Assembly (NCBI GenBank): GCA_024449915.1
Contig: JAMZAV010002029.1
Span: forward strand, 52,734 to 116,733
Reading direction: 5' to 3'
Source of the DNA: Sweltsa coloradensis
Lineage: Eukaryota > Arthropoda > Insecta > Plecoptera > Chloroperlidae
Length of the DNA stretch: 64,000 bases
The position numbers and the translations under genes were made by a program. How positions within the stretch are numbered: position 1 is the first letter of the stretch; each line of letters starts with the position of its first letter. This document shows, piece after piece, positions 12,737 through 23,315 of the stretch. Below the pieces are notes generated by a model. It was not told the DNA's origin, ran no database searches, and saw only the letters and a list, made by a program, of their open reading frames with translations.

Positions 12737-12955
12737 CAACTCTTTTCCACAAAACAACAACAACGTTCAAATAAAACTATCAACAGCTATTTTCGTCATC
12801 AGTTTAATACAACAAAAATCGTAATATACACACACAACACACAAACATATTAAAACAAGCAAGGACAATAGCCAAGATAATTGAAGTTTATCCTGATGAC
12901 GTAAATCGATGTTGATTTCTGAAACGTTGTTGTTTTGCAAAAAATAAAGAGTTGT
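12737..12955. repeat. Inverted repeat, possible Penelope-type terminal fragment
   Basis: 12737-12802 is an imperfect inverted copy of 12893-12955, arms about 65 bp. Both arms contain, in their own orientation, CTGATGACG, then AACGTTGTTGTT, then AAGAGTTGT. CTGATGA followed by GAAACGTT is the layout reported for hammerhead ribozymes in the terminal repeats of Penelope-like retroelements (established knowledge). No Penelope reverse transcriptase is present nearby, so the assignment is tentative. Confidence 0.4.
12893..12925 (+). ncRNA. Hammerhead-ribozyme-like core
   Basis: The invariant hammerhead box CTGATGA (12893-12899) is followed after 21 bases by GAAAC (12921-12925). Between them AAATC can pair with GATTT around a 6-base loop to form helix II, although the bases next to the core (CGT and CT) do not pair well. 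A GTC triplet that could act as a cleavage site occurs about 30 bases downstream, but I could not find a convincing helix I. The inverted copy on the minus strand has CTGATGA but GAAC in place of GAAAC, so it would be inactive. Confidence 0.35.
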
Positions 12956-13155
12956 CCACTAAAGAGCTCTGATTACAATTATTTTAAGTTCATGTTTTTA
13001 TTTTTGAAATAATAAAATTCCACGAAGAAAGTTGAAAATAGACTGGTCTACAGATAATCTTATTGATGAAGAGACTTTGCATATTATTGAGTGTCTGGAA
13101 TGTATAAACGCGCAATTGAGTTTTTATTACTGACAATTGTCCTATATCAGATCAG

Positions 13156-13240
13156 GTCCGTCAGTTCTTCGGTTAGGAATTAGTAAACGGTAACTTTAAA
13201 GCCGTCCTAGCAACGAAGCACATAATAAATTCAGAGTTGT
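13156..13240 (+). mobile_element. SINE family B body fragment
   Basis: This 85-bp segment is an inverted copy of 14360-14444 with about one mismatch. Since 14360-14444 is the body region just after the tRNA-like head of the family B SINE at 14128-14552, this is best read as a fragment of another family B copy lacking head and tail. It could also be the end of an element that uses this segment as a terminal inverted repeat. Confidence 0.6.
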
Positions 13241-14127
13241 CAGATCATCAGATCATCAACTAATCAGATTTGGAGTTTTTCGGCTAACTAAAAAAATCTT
13301 TTCAATCAATGTTTCCTTATTTGTTGTTTCAGACGGTCAATGTCTGCAACGCAGTTGTAGAAAATCTTTTAAACAAATCACTTTGCTCCGTTTGCATAAT
13401 TAGTCTTCAACTCGAATTCGCTCATTTTCAATGCATCTGTAGAGTGAGAGATGCACCTTTTTAATCTGGTAAAATATTCAAAGTCATGAGACAAACTAGT
13501 TTTTACTGGACAGGCCAATTTAAAATACTAATCTATTTGATATATTGTGTATGTTATTCTAAGAATGATAAAAACAACTACGACTTAGATTTCCTTCCTA
13601 AATGACGCATGCGAACTAAAACATTACACACTATTAATCAAGGTTGTCATATTATATGGTGATATCTCGACGTTAATGTTAACCCATCAAACGGACGTGT
13701 TTGCTGGGCACATGTTATTAAACCTGGTGTAGGCGCTAATTTGATGGATTTACATTGTAAGTCGTAAACTATAATATTTAATGACGAGCAATAATGTTGG
13801 ATAACTAGCCATAATAGTTCTGGGCACTATGCAAAATTAATTATTCTAGTGTAGGAAATGACACTTGTTATAGACGCCATAAATTCGAGTGTAGAAATAT
13901 TTCATGGCCAGTAGTAAAATAACGTAAATTGGAAATGCAAATTGCAGTTTTAATCGCTATCGTCTTATCCATCCTGCAGACGGATGAGCATAATTTAATA
14001 TTAACGATTGATTTACAAAATGCATTACTTGAAATTCCTATCGCATTGTACTATAAACAAGTGCAATGAATTATAATAATAATTCAACTCATATAAATTA
14101 ATTGTGGATAATTTCCTGTTGGTTTGA
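13241..14127. other. No recognised gene
   Basis: AT-rich spacer between two oppositely oriented family B segments. No coding or RNA feature seen. Confidence 0.5.
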
Positions 14128-14552
14128 CTAATAAATAAATTTGTATTTAGAGTCCACCCACTCAGTCATATATAACTGATTTTAAGTGGGGGACAGTAAA
14201 CCAAAGCGACCAAGCCAACCCTGTAGGCCCCGACGCAATCGACGAGTGAGCGATAACCAACCAAAGAACGATATTTTTAAATGGGAAATATATCAATCAG
14301 TGGTATGGACAGTGCAAACACCCGCGGATCTACGCCAGAATCAACAAGGCCGATTCAGAACAACTCTGAATTTATTATGTGCTTCGTTGCTAGGACGGCT
14401 TTAAAGTTACCGTTTACTAATTCCTAACCAAAGAACTGACGGACTTAAGTCCAAATCAGAAGTTACAAAACTTCTGACTTTAGCGGGAATTGAACCCTGG
14501 ACCTTCTGCATTGGAAGCAGAGACGCTAACCACAAGACCAACGAGCCACAAA
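14128..14552 (-). mobile_element. SINE family B, fullest copy
   Basis: Read on the minus strand, a tRNA-like head (14552-14480) has the A-box-like TTGGTCTTGTGGTTAGCG, a TCTGC/GCAGA stem with a 7-base loop TTCCAAT (anticodon position CCA) and the B box GGTTCAATTCC. The body follows (CAGTTCTTTGGTTAGGAATT, CCGTCCTAGCAACGAAGCAC, GGTTATCGCTCACTCG) and then the shared tail with GACTGAGTGGGTGGACTC and a TTTATTTATTA end. It is about 425 bp. Other copies: 1-213 (3' part), 57400-57577 (head and body) and 13156-13240 (body). Confidence 0.78.
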
Positions 14553-14636
14553 GAGACGTGTTTTATTTATTTTTAATCCCGAGGGAATTAAAGTTATAGG
14601 GTGCAATGAATGCCCTACTTTAGGTGCGCTAGGCAT

Positions 14637-14826
14637 ATTGCGGAATGGACAATTGTGAAGGGATGTCCGAGGGCTGTTTAGGAGGACGCAATGCTTTGTA
14701 TTCGCCTTAACGACTGAGGAAAACCTCGGGAAAAACCTTCAGTCAGGATAACCGGACACGACGGGATTCGAAACCGGGACCTCCCGAATCAGAGTCAAGC
14801 ACTTAGCGCTCGAGCCAACACTGTCT
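14637..14826 (-). mobile_element. SINE family A, partial
   Basis: On the minus strand it shows the family A head, GACTCTGATTCGGGAGGTCC and GGTTTCGAATCCCGTCG (B box with one inserted T), then body words CCTCAGTCGTTAAGGCGAAT and CAGCCCTCGGACATCCCTTC. The tail is not preserved. It lies 85 bp from the family B copy, in the same orientation. Confidence 0.75.
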
Positions 14827-15896
14827 GTGAGACGAGAAAAACAATATCTCACAGTTTGTTATCAGATCCAAATCGCAAACACAGAATCACTCTCCGATGA
14901 TCTCTGTTATCCCTCTCTTCCTTTGCTGATTATTTGAATTCTAGGAAGACATTTTGCGAAGTTATCTCTTGACGTAGGTTCTATAAAACATCCATGTACG
15001 TTTTAATAGAATATACGTTACATACTCCACATATATTAATTTTATTTTCGCCAAACAAGTCAAAACATGTATTGAAGAAGGTAATATTGATCTACCACGT
15101 CCTTTACGCAAAGTACAAACCAATATTTTTCAATAATACATATTATTTCTTCGTTTTCTCGTACGGAAATTGAGTTTTGAAGAATATCATATTTCTTTCC
15201 ATGCACAATAAAACGACACGACCGTCAACCACATTGCGCGAGTGAAGGTACGGCTTCTGAGCGGTCTCGGATGCTCCAAGCTTCTAGCTTACGACAATAT
15301 GATATCCCACGCTAACATTGACCTAGAAACTCAACGGTACAGGAAAAACTATCAACTGCTGGAGAAGAATAATCAGATCCGCAGCATCCGGAGAAAATTG
15401 ATTCTTGTACCACGAAGAAATTGAATATTCAAGAAAACTAGAGCGTTATTACCCATGTGTAGGGTATGTGAAAATAACGATTTGTGTATAGATGTAACAA
15501 GGTGCCAATTTTCACCTAAAGATTTTCCAGTCTTGTTTTATTTATTTTATTTATTTTATACTATCTATAATTTGTTTAAACACATTTTTATTCAGTTGAT
15601 ATTAATTCAACCTTGAAGACCAAATCTCAAATCTCAAATATGAAATGAAGGTAGCAAAAAATAGATGCTACAAAACGCTATAAAATGACACTTGAAAATG
15701 CTATATACACGAACCTCTTTCCATATTATTTATATAATAGATAGGTGTTCATGAATGTTGTGATTAATTTTAAAGTTTCAATGTTGATTTTAATTTATGT
15801 ACAGAAAATATTTTCTTTGTTTCTTTGGGGAGCGGGGAAAGCGTCACCTAACTTAACGCCCCCTTAACTTAAGACTTAATTTTATTTCATAGACGT
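14827..15896. other. No recognised gene
   Basis: AT-rich. A 60-codon frame at 15242-15424 lacks an ATG start and matches nothing I know. Confidence 0.5.
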
Positions 15897-15916
15897 ACCC
15901 GGCACCTCCACCAAAA
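15897..15916 (-). other. Dispersed GGTGGAGGTGCCGGGT motif
   Basis: ACCCGGCACCTCCACCAAAA, an exact match to the commonest form. The flanks are not shared with other copies. Confidence 0.8.
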
Positions 15917-16555
15917 CCGACATTTCAACAATAGAAATGAACGTATTCGTTAATCTTTTATTATTCGGTATTTTGAGAAACCCCTACACTCGGCCCACGT
16001 ATGAATGGTGATTGTCAGATCAGGTCACACCCTGTGCGTTGTGTACCTTTGTTTTAATACGTTTTTCCGAGGAACGTAACGAGTTAATATTGATTTATTT
16101 AAACAGCGGAAGTGAAAACGAAAATCACTTCCTGCCATTCTCGTTCCGATCTCAATAAACGAGCGAATATCGTATAAAAGAATTTAATTTCTCTTGACAA
16201 CATTTTCGTTATTCATTTAGTTGAACATTTTCCTTCGTATGCATGTAATATGAAAAGCAATGATGAACTAGGGTCAAAGGCCTAAAGGATATTTTAATTT
16301 GAAATGCTCTTCCGGTGAAGGTGTGGGGGGCTTTGTGTACGTTTTTTATGTTTGAACAAAATAATATGCTCAAGTAGCACAAAAGAGATTAAAAGATAAA
16401 AGAACCATTGCAATTTTGACTATTTTTTTAATGAGAGGGTAAGGTGATAAAGGGGGTTGAATGCAAAACAATCACTTACGCGTTATTATCTTTACTGTCG
16501 ACTTTAACTCATAAAAATTCCCAAGTTTGAAGCAAATCTCCCATATAAACTTTTC

Positions 16556-16672
16556 GTGTCTGTCCGTCTGTGCGTGTTACGTCTCACGGTACAAACCGAA
16601 CACAACCTACGATTGACATGCGTGTTAAGTTGCCATTTCCCTTCAATAACGATGACACGGGATTTTTTTATA
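16556..16672 (+). repeat. Dispersed repeat block T, copy 2
   Basis: GTCTGTCCGTCTGTGCGTGT, TACGTCTCACGG, then TTGCCATTTCCCTTCAATAA and CGATGACACGGG, colinear with 8262-8366. A TA-type MITE and then the GGTGGAGG motif follow in both loci, although the MITE is inverted between them. Confidence 0.55.
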
Positions 16673-16732
16673 CCCTGGGATAAGAGGGTAATGGATCCCC
16701 TCAGTGTTTGAAAACAAGAATCCTTATAATTG

Positions 16733-17108
16733 GCTAGACTAGCATCAGCGGTCCATTTCCCGGGGACAATTGGAAGCCATCTTAAAATGGGTGAGTTTGC
16801 AGTTAATTAGATGGGCGATTAATCGAAAAAATATTTTAAAGATGGCCGCCAGTTTGGCGGGTGAGCATATCAGCTTTAACCCCAAAAATGTTTACTAAAT
16901 TCCCGTATGCAATAATTTTATTTTTTCTTTTTGTCAATACATGCTGCACAGCTAAAACCATATCAAACAATCCAGTAAAGTACTTTATTGCTTAAAAAAA
17001 AGCTAAATTAAACGCCAAACCGCCATCTTGAATGGGTGGGGTTTTGACCCCTTAAATTTGGTACACTCGCCCCTGTGCGGAGGATTGGAGACTGCGCATC
17101 TACCCTAT
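16733..17108 (-). mobile_element. TA-type MITE, copy 2
   Basis: Inverted relative to 8410-8790 and 37605-37998. The minus strand shows ATGGTTTTAGCTGTGCAGCA and TTATTGCATACGGGAATTTA, shared with both. The ends are diverged inverted repeats (GGCTAGACTAGCATC on the left, GTAGATGCGCAGTC read inward from the right). No coding capacity. Confidence 0.65.
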
Positions 17109-17135
17109 ATATATATCTATGGTTTAAAAACTCTG

Positions 17136-17199
17136 ACCCGGCGCCTCCACCATTTTGAACCCGTTTTAAGTGGTAAACCTACCCGGCACCGCCACCACA
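17136..17199 (-). other. Paired GGTGGAGGTGCCGGGT motifs
   Basis: Two copies 45 bp apart: ACCCGGCGCCTCCACCA at 17136 and ACCCGGCACCGCCACCAC at 17181. Each differs by one base from the commonest core. Same orientation, with no longer shared unit between them. Confidence 0.7.
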
Positions 17200-17443
17200 A
17201 AGATAAACGAACGACGAATTGTGTTATGAGTGAATGTTACTTTAACGAACTGTTGATCAAGTAGCTTCCCTCCCTGTTTTGGGAGACTATTAAGTTTATG
17301 AAACAACAATGATAATGCCAAATTATCCTACCAAATAATCCTTTCAAATTCGTGGCAATTAATAAATAATCGTGTACTCAGCGGTAAGAAACCTTTATCA
17401 AAGTTTATAGTACCTTTAAGATTAAACGCATAGCATTAAAACC

Positions 17444-17643
17444 TGATTAAAACTGGTAGGCTTTTTTAAATGGGACTGTATTTTTATTTATTTTTTTGAA
17501 TTACTTTTTTTAAAAACATAGTACATCATTTCACTCCATTTCAACTCGTTCTTTGTAGGACTACTAAGAAACTATTTAATAACAAAAATATGTGAGGTCA
17601 AGCCCTCCAATGCATAACAATATTATCCTTTTAAAATCAAACA
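17444..17643 (-). repeat. BEL element 1, 3' LTR
   Basis: Aligns end to end with 23101-23315 but is about 15 bases shorter. Most differences are single-base losses and altered homopolymer lengths (for example AAATGGGACTG for AAATGTGGACTG). The terminal CA/TG bases are present. Confidence 0.8.
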
Positions 17644-17929
17644 TACCCCCCCCGTTGTTGGAGATCAAAAACAAAGAAGTATAATATAGTATATAATATA
17701 TGTATAAAAGTATATATTCCAAGGTTTGGGGAAAAAGGGTATTATAGTCCCAAAATTTTTAAAAAAGGTGACAAAAACAGTGTAGTAATTTGAGGTGTCA
17801 CTTTTACTTTCCAAATACCCCAATTGTATAAAAAAGTGCTAAAAAAGAGAATGAAAGAAAATGGGAAAGAGGCTTGAGGGAGGATTACATGGTTTCAAAA
17901 GGGGCGGTCCCCGTGGACTTGTTTTTTCT

Positions 17930-18255
17930 CAATAAAAGCTGACTTTGAGGGGGGAAGGTTTAAAAGAGAATTGGCTCTTCATCATTTTTGCGACCTAATC
18001 GTATTTGAAAACTCGAACAAGCCATCAAATCCTGGGCAGTGCTCTCTACGACCCCCAGTTTCCTTGGAGAGGGGGCAGACGATCATCTCGAACAAGGCAC
18101 ACCATTCCTGGTTGAGTTTTTGGGTGGGAAGGGGGGCCTTTCTGTCTTTGCTGGACCCCGTTGAGGTATCCCTTGACCACATTTCCACAACTGCTGTGCT
18201 AGTTGGACTCTTTGCCAACGTGATAACTGGTTGTTTTAGAGTGTTAAGCAATCTG
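17930..18255 (-). pseudogene. BEL element 1 integrase C-terminal extension
   Basis: Near 17980-18060 the minus strand reads through a segment with the pattern (H/C)PG.DGL followed a few residues later by TIRSQK. That is the signature of the domain after the integrase core in BEL/Pao Pol proteins. The segment breaks frame on both sides. It lies where the end of pol should be, 300-500 bp from the 3' LTR. Confidence 0.65.
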
Positions 18256-18499
18256 GCTCAGGTAGGCTTATTAAGGGAGCGCCTATGAGAAAATGACCGG
18301 GCTTAAAAAAACGTTGGATCATTAGGTTTTTTACAAAACGGTAAGAGGAGGGGAATTTATACTGCTTAAATTTTGAAAAAGTGAGTATAATTCTTCAACT
18401 CAGGTAGCCGCCCCTTACCACACGTTAAAAATAAAATTTTCATGGACTTCACTGCGCTTCCCAGAGCCCCCAAAAGTGGGTGCACTGGGGGGGAATGAA

Positions 18500-19280
18500 G
18501 TGCCCCGTAAATTTTTCTTTACAGCATTTTCCTTGATCTGATCGCAAAAACGATTCGGTAAGGAACAGCCTACGCAACTCTTTAAGCTTAGGGTTTTTGA
18601 GCCCCAAATTTCGTAGCTTTGTCATGAAAAATGTGTGACACTTCCCCTCTTCTGCTGTAAACCTTTTAACGCTGCAAAAAGGCTTCAGTCGTTAAATTAT
18701 CACAGTTCCAAGTGTACAGCTTTTACTGCAAAGCATACAAATATTAAAAACATGCTTTAAATTGTAGTTTTGCTGCGTCTGATCCAGTCTTTTGAAAAGG
18801 ACCAATAATCTACCCTGTGTTCACAAAAGGACGAGATGGTTGAACACGGGCTTTAGAAAAATTTGCCCCTAAATTTTTTTTGATGTTGATACCTTCATTT
18901 TGAAAAAAGGTAAACTTTTGTGAATGCAATTTTTGTTATTTGTTTGCTCTGGGGACCCAAATATTGCGGGGCGCAATGATGCTTTAAAATTTGCGGACCG
19001 CTGAAGTAGCTTGAGAGTTCAGAATTGAAAATAAATTTTAAATCATGATTTGGTGGCAGAATAATGGATGCTTGTTATGTAGGAAGTTCTGAATTATTTA
19101 ATCTCCCCCCGACTCGCAGGAACTTTTCATCGTCAAAAAAAGGATGAGTTTTAAAACAGTAAGCTTTCTTTGAAACTTGACCTTTTGTCTTGAGTCTTAA
19201 ATTTTCACGAAGGAAAAATTTTTTTTGCACACTTTTAATGAAAATTTTGAAGCAGATTGCAGCCCTCAGCAGTAGCACAC
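18500..19280 (-). pseudogene. BEL element 1 integrase (frame-broken)
   Basis: On the minus strand a segment near 19075-19170 ends in FLRVGGRL, the conserved lead-in to the BEL/Pao integrase zinc-binding region. Further on, near 18660-18880, come LTTEAF and an ARRG-like patch. The first catalytic aspartate is at about 18808-18810, in a DY context followed by GPF, and the second at about 18621-18623, before AT.F.GA. These elements fall in three frames, with single-base breaks between them. Integrase would insert the cDNA copy into the genome. As given it cannot be translated intact. Confidence 0.8.
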
Positions 19281-19299
19281 TACTTTCTTGAATCGAATT

Positions 19300-20080
19300 T
19301 TAAAATTAAAGTTAAATCGCAAAAAATACCAACTACGTTGTCAGTTTCGAGAGTGACGAGTTTTTGGAAAATTCCCGGTTTTTAAGTTTTAGTAAAACAA
19401 CGGTGTTGACAATTCTACTTTTTTTGGGGATAGGGAATTGTCACTTTTTCAATGATGGGAGGAGAGGGCCACGTAGAGTAGGTTGCTGTACCCAGTCGGT
19501 TCCGTGCCACCATATATCAAGTTGTTTAAGTGTTTTAGGTCATTCCTTTTTAAATAAGATCTGCTGGATTGTTTTGGAAATTACATTTTTCCAAATCCTT
19601 CCCTTAGTGATTCTTGAATTTTTGGATACTCTGTTCGCAAAAATGTTTCCCATCGTTTTAAGACGAGGTAACCATGATAAACATGTTAAAACCCGTCCAA
19701 AGATGATGCTGTCAATCTTAAGGTTCAAGATTGGTAGGGGTTTTTGTACCATTGCGTAGAAAAAATGCGCCAAAAGTTCAAAAAGGGGCAGAGTTACCTT
19801 TTTTTTTCAGGGCTACTCTTGATTTGAGCACAGTAGATAATACTAACTTCATTTTTTAAAATGACTGACCGAGATTAAACAACCATCGCCGTTCTATGAT
19901 CTGAGAAACCGAACTTAGTCTATATTTTGCTTTTGCATAGAACTAATCGGTCAATTTCAAAGTTGTTTACAAAAGGAAGTTTTTGGTAGCGTTCCATTCC
20001 ATCAAAAACTCTTGTGGAGCGTCATCCCCGTCTAGTTTTTAAGCCATAACTTTTTGTAGAAAAAAATCTTATGTAAAATC
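19300..20080 (-). pseudogene. BEL element 1 RNase H / connection region
   Basis: A minus-strand segment at 19540-19773 contains a patch ending FANRVSK, close to the F.ANRV.EI pattern found in BEL/Pao proteins between RNase H and integrase. Catalytic acidic residues could not be placed with confidence because the frame breaks repeatedly. The assignment rests on that patch and on its position between reverse transcriptase and integrase. Confidence 0.5.
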
Positions 20081-20081
20081 A

Positions 20082-20780
20082 CTATTGGGCTGACGAGACC
20101 CAAGGGTCAAATATCGACGCAATATTTTGAAAAACTTCCGTTTTGTAAATTCCCTGGCAGACACTTGATCGTGCGAAATGAAGACTTTTGGTTTTTTTCA
20201 GAAAAATTATCTGACTTCGGATTCCACAAAAACCAAGTGTTTTAAAAGTGTCTGTGCGATCAAATTGAAGGGGTAACTGGGTTTCTCTGTACTCTGTAGG
20301 TATGCTTAAGTACTCTGGACAGTTTGAACACCATTTTTTAGGGGAATCCTCCCCTTTTAATAGCATGGTCAGGTCACTTTTAATTTGAAGAGCATCCTGG
20401 ATATTGTCACAGCCCCTGAAACAAGTCATCAACGTAAAAGTCTCGTCCTACACTTCTGTAGCGCGGGAACTGCTACTTCTTCTTCGGCAAGTTGTTGTAA
20501 CATCGTGTTCCAAGAAGGGAGCTGAACGGTCCGTAGGTGATGTTGTAACTCGTAACATTTGACAGATTCTCAGGCGATGTTTCCCAAGAATTCTTTGATA
20601 TCGAGTGTCCCGGGGGCTACGGGTTGCGATACATTTTAGAATGTCAGCTTAAAGCAATTTGATGTGTTTAACCGTACCCGATTTACCCCAAAATCTTGTT
20701 GAATAGTAGGACCCCCCCATCAGGATATCATTTTAAAGGGTTTACCGTTCGTAGTTTTTGGCTGAAGCGTCAAAACAACT
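20082..20780 (-). pseudogene. BEL element 1 reverse transcriptase (frame-broken)
   Basis: The catalytic YVDD is encoded by the complement of 20425-20436, preceded by F and followed by LF. One frame then carries CDNIQDALQIKSDL, and PTEYRETQLPL and FDRTDTFKTLG in the region after the palm. FDP, the usual lead to the connection region, appears near 20100. Upstream (20500-20720, minus) there are recognisable patches around GPTIQQD, VKCYEL and QQLAEEEV in different frames. The domain would copy the element RNA into DNA. The mixture of near-consensus residues and frequent frame changes suggests sequence errors rather than long decay. Confidence 0.88.
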
Positions 20781-20799
20781 GTGCTTGGTTGTGGGGGCT

Positions 20800-23081
20800 G
20801 GAACCTTAAAACAGATGATAGGGAGATAGTATACTTTTTCAAATGTACACCTGAATCGTCTGCCTTGTCCAATGGCCTAGCTTTTTTGTTTCTTCAAGAA
20901 AATTGTTGTATTCCATCGTAGTTTTGGTTGTTTTTGCAGCCCCCTTCCAAATGTTTAAATCTGTAGCTTGCCTATCGAATGAGTTACCAGAGTCTCATGA
21001 CCGCCGGGAAGGAAGCCTTACTACAAATCTCCCCCTTTCTATTCCTTTCACTTTCTTGGGGAAAAGTCGGTCACATTTTTTTTTCTTGTCGTTCTTGGGT
21101 TTGAGTGGACTTCCTCAATTCCAAAACGTTTTCAGTTGCCGATCTAACGTCATTGTTTGCAAGAAGGTTTTCGGTAACAATCAGTAGAGGCATCGGCCAA
21201 ACTTGTTGGAAAGTCCCCGCCAGATCCAACCTAACTCTGTATCCTTAGAATAGGATAATTATTCTCTAATCTTGACTTTTGTCCCGGCCCTTTGAAGATG
21301 GAAAAAAAAGTTCCCCATCAAAAGATCAATCCTTCCGGCTGGAAAAAATGTTGGGTCCTAAATCGACGTCGGGGATATTCCCTGTTCAGTTCAATCAACT
21401 ATCTGGCATCTGGCCCGGTTAGCGTTGCAGAAATAAACATGAAAAGTTTTGCATTGAAGTTGCCTACTTTTGATTGCAGTTTGGGATTCAACCATTGCTT
21501 TGTTCTGAGGCTACGTTAGATACCCCGAATTTAAATGTGGTTTTATGTTTTTTTCATCCTAATCGCTGTATAAAACTTCAGTACAAAAGTTAGATTGATT
21601 CCACTTCTAAAAGAGCTCTACACTCTTGAAGCTTGCCATTTCATCTTTAATGAGGACTATTCTGTTGATAGTAAACATTATTGGGTATCCTTGAATGCAC
21701 AGATGCATTCTGAAACTGGTTGAACTTCCCTCGTGACCTTTTCTGTGTTGTCACTAAAGGTGCAGGATTGAATTCTCTGAACCATGTCAGAAAACCCACG
21801 TTTTTAAGATAGAATTGGTAACAGAGTATGAGTTTTTTTTCCACACTTTCGGAAACCCCCTTGAGTGGCATGACTTACAACGTGCCCAGGCGAAGACATT
21901 GAAGCATAAACCCGTTTTTTTTACACAATTTGTTTTTGAGTAGGGTTAAGTTCCTGAACTCATCAATTTTTAAACGAATGGATCATTGCAAATCTGACAT
22001 TTAGGTACAGTTTTTGTCTGTAGGCCTAGAAATGTATGCATTAGACTTTTTACGCTTGGGTTGAATCTTCCCCTTGATTCACAGTAATGACTTACGATCT
22101 GTCAATTACTGTTATGAAGGGTTTTAACGTTTTCTAGAGCTTGTCTTTGTGTTTAAAAAAAGCGATAAAAATCAAGTGAGGGGAAAGCTTGATCATTGAG
22201 AGTGGAGTTCCCCTTCTTTTCGGTTTTTTACTATCTAAACTCTGGGGAATAGATTTAAAAATAGATTCTTCCAAAAAGGTTTTTTAATACTAAGGGCCTT
22301 AAAAGCATTTTGATTACAGACATGTGTGATAAACTGTAAAATTCAGTATGATTCTTTTTGTACTGATTTGATATCGATCAACTCCTTAAAATGTTGAATG
22401 CTATCAGCCTTTATTTTGATACCCTTTTTTCCCAAAATTTTTCCCAAACCACGTGTGTTTTCTCAGTCAGTGGTAAAATTTTGAATCAATTCTAATGCTT
22501 TCCTGTTAAACAAAATTAGTAGTAGTCTTTTTTATAATGGCCACACGTTGTTTTCGTGAAACCCTAGCTCTGAAGCTGTCACTAAAGTCGCCACTTTGTT
22601 AAGAGCCCCTCAAAAATAGGGGAAATTTTTTAGACGGTAGGTTTAATTAGTCTTACTAGGCCTGCAGATGCGCCCCAAATTTTATCTTTGAGGCGTCAAA
22701 GGGCAAAAAGTGTTGTCTAGATTCTACAAGCCTGACATAGTTGCTCTAAGGGCATGAACCAGAGTTTCAATGGTGATCCTCTCTCCTTCATGGTCTATGT
22801 TTTCATCATGCAACTCTAGATTGGTTTGGACCTCATCAAACCTTGTCCGGTTTCCAGTAACTGTTCAAGTCTAATTTGTATCTTATTGACATCCTGGATA
22901 TGTCGAGATTTACTGACAAACGTCTGAATTCGTGAAATGGTAGCTTTATAAATACCTTTTCTGCTTCACCCAAAGCTTGATTTGTTTTGTGTCCATGTTG
23001 AAGGCTAAATTTAATAAATAGTTTGTCTGACCTGTTTTTGCTGGTTGCTGACACTGTCGAAGCAAAGCAAACTCGTGACAA
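20800..23081 (-). pseudogene. BEL element 1 gag and protease region (hard to read)
   Basis: This is the segment between the 5' LTR and reverse transcriptase, where gag and an aspartic protease belong. The longest minus-strand piece (22836-23081, 81 codons) lies just inside the LTR, where gag should start. It is basic and serine/threonine-rich, without a decisive motif. No DSG/DTG protease active site could be placed. The assignment rests on position in the element. Confidence 0.5.
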
Positions 23082-23100
23082 ATCCGGCCCGGAGGACCAA

Positions 23101-23315
23101 TGATTAAAACTGGTAGGCTTTTTTAAATGTGGACTGTATATTTATTTATTTATTTGAATTACTTTATTTTCAAACATAGTTACACTCATTTCACATCCAT
23201 TTCAACTCGTTCGTTGCTAGTGACTACTAAGAAAACATATTTAATAACAAAAACATGATGTGAGGTCACAGCCCTCAAAATTGCATAACAATATTATGCC
23301 TTCTAAACTCAAACA
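23101..23315 (-). repeat. BEL element 1, 5' LTR
   Basis: The cleaner of the two LTRs. On the minus strand it begins TGTTTGAGTTTAGAAGGC and ends CAGTTTTAATCA. At 215 bp it is short for an LTR. TTGGTCCTCCGGGCC follows immediately inside, in the place of a tRNA primer-binding site. Confidence 0.82.

Larger units (their letters stand above)
17444..23315 (-). mobile_element. BEL/Pao-type LTR retrotransposon
   Basis: Two flanking direct repeats (17444-17643 and 23101-23315) start TG and end CA when read on either strand, and enclose about 5.45 kb. Between them the minus strand shows, in order from the right, a poorly readable gag/protease region, a reverse transcriptase with YVDD, an RNase H region, an integrase and the C-terminal integrase extension typical of BEL/Pao. 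The reading frame changes every few dozen codons, so no intact protein is encoded as given. A G-run (complement of 17646-17653) next to the left LTR fits a polypurine tract, and TTGGTCCTCC next to the right LTR sits where a primer-binding site belongs. I found no target-site duplication (left flank AAACC, right flank TAATT). Confidence 0.88.

Noticed and set aside
19364..19759. 131-codon plus-strand frame inside the first LTR element
   Set aside because: It lies opposite the minus-strand pol region and has no domain. It is a shadow frame.
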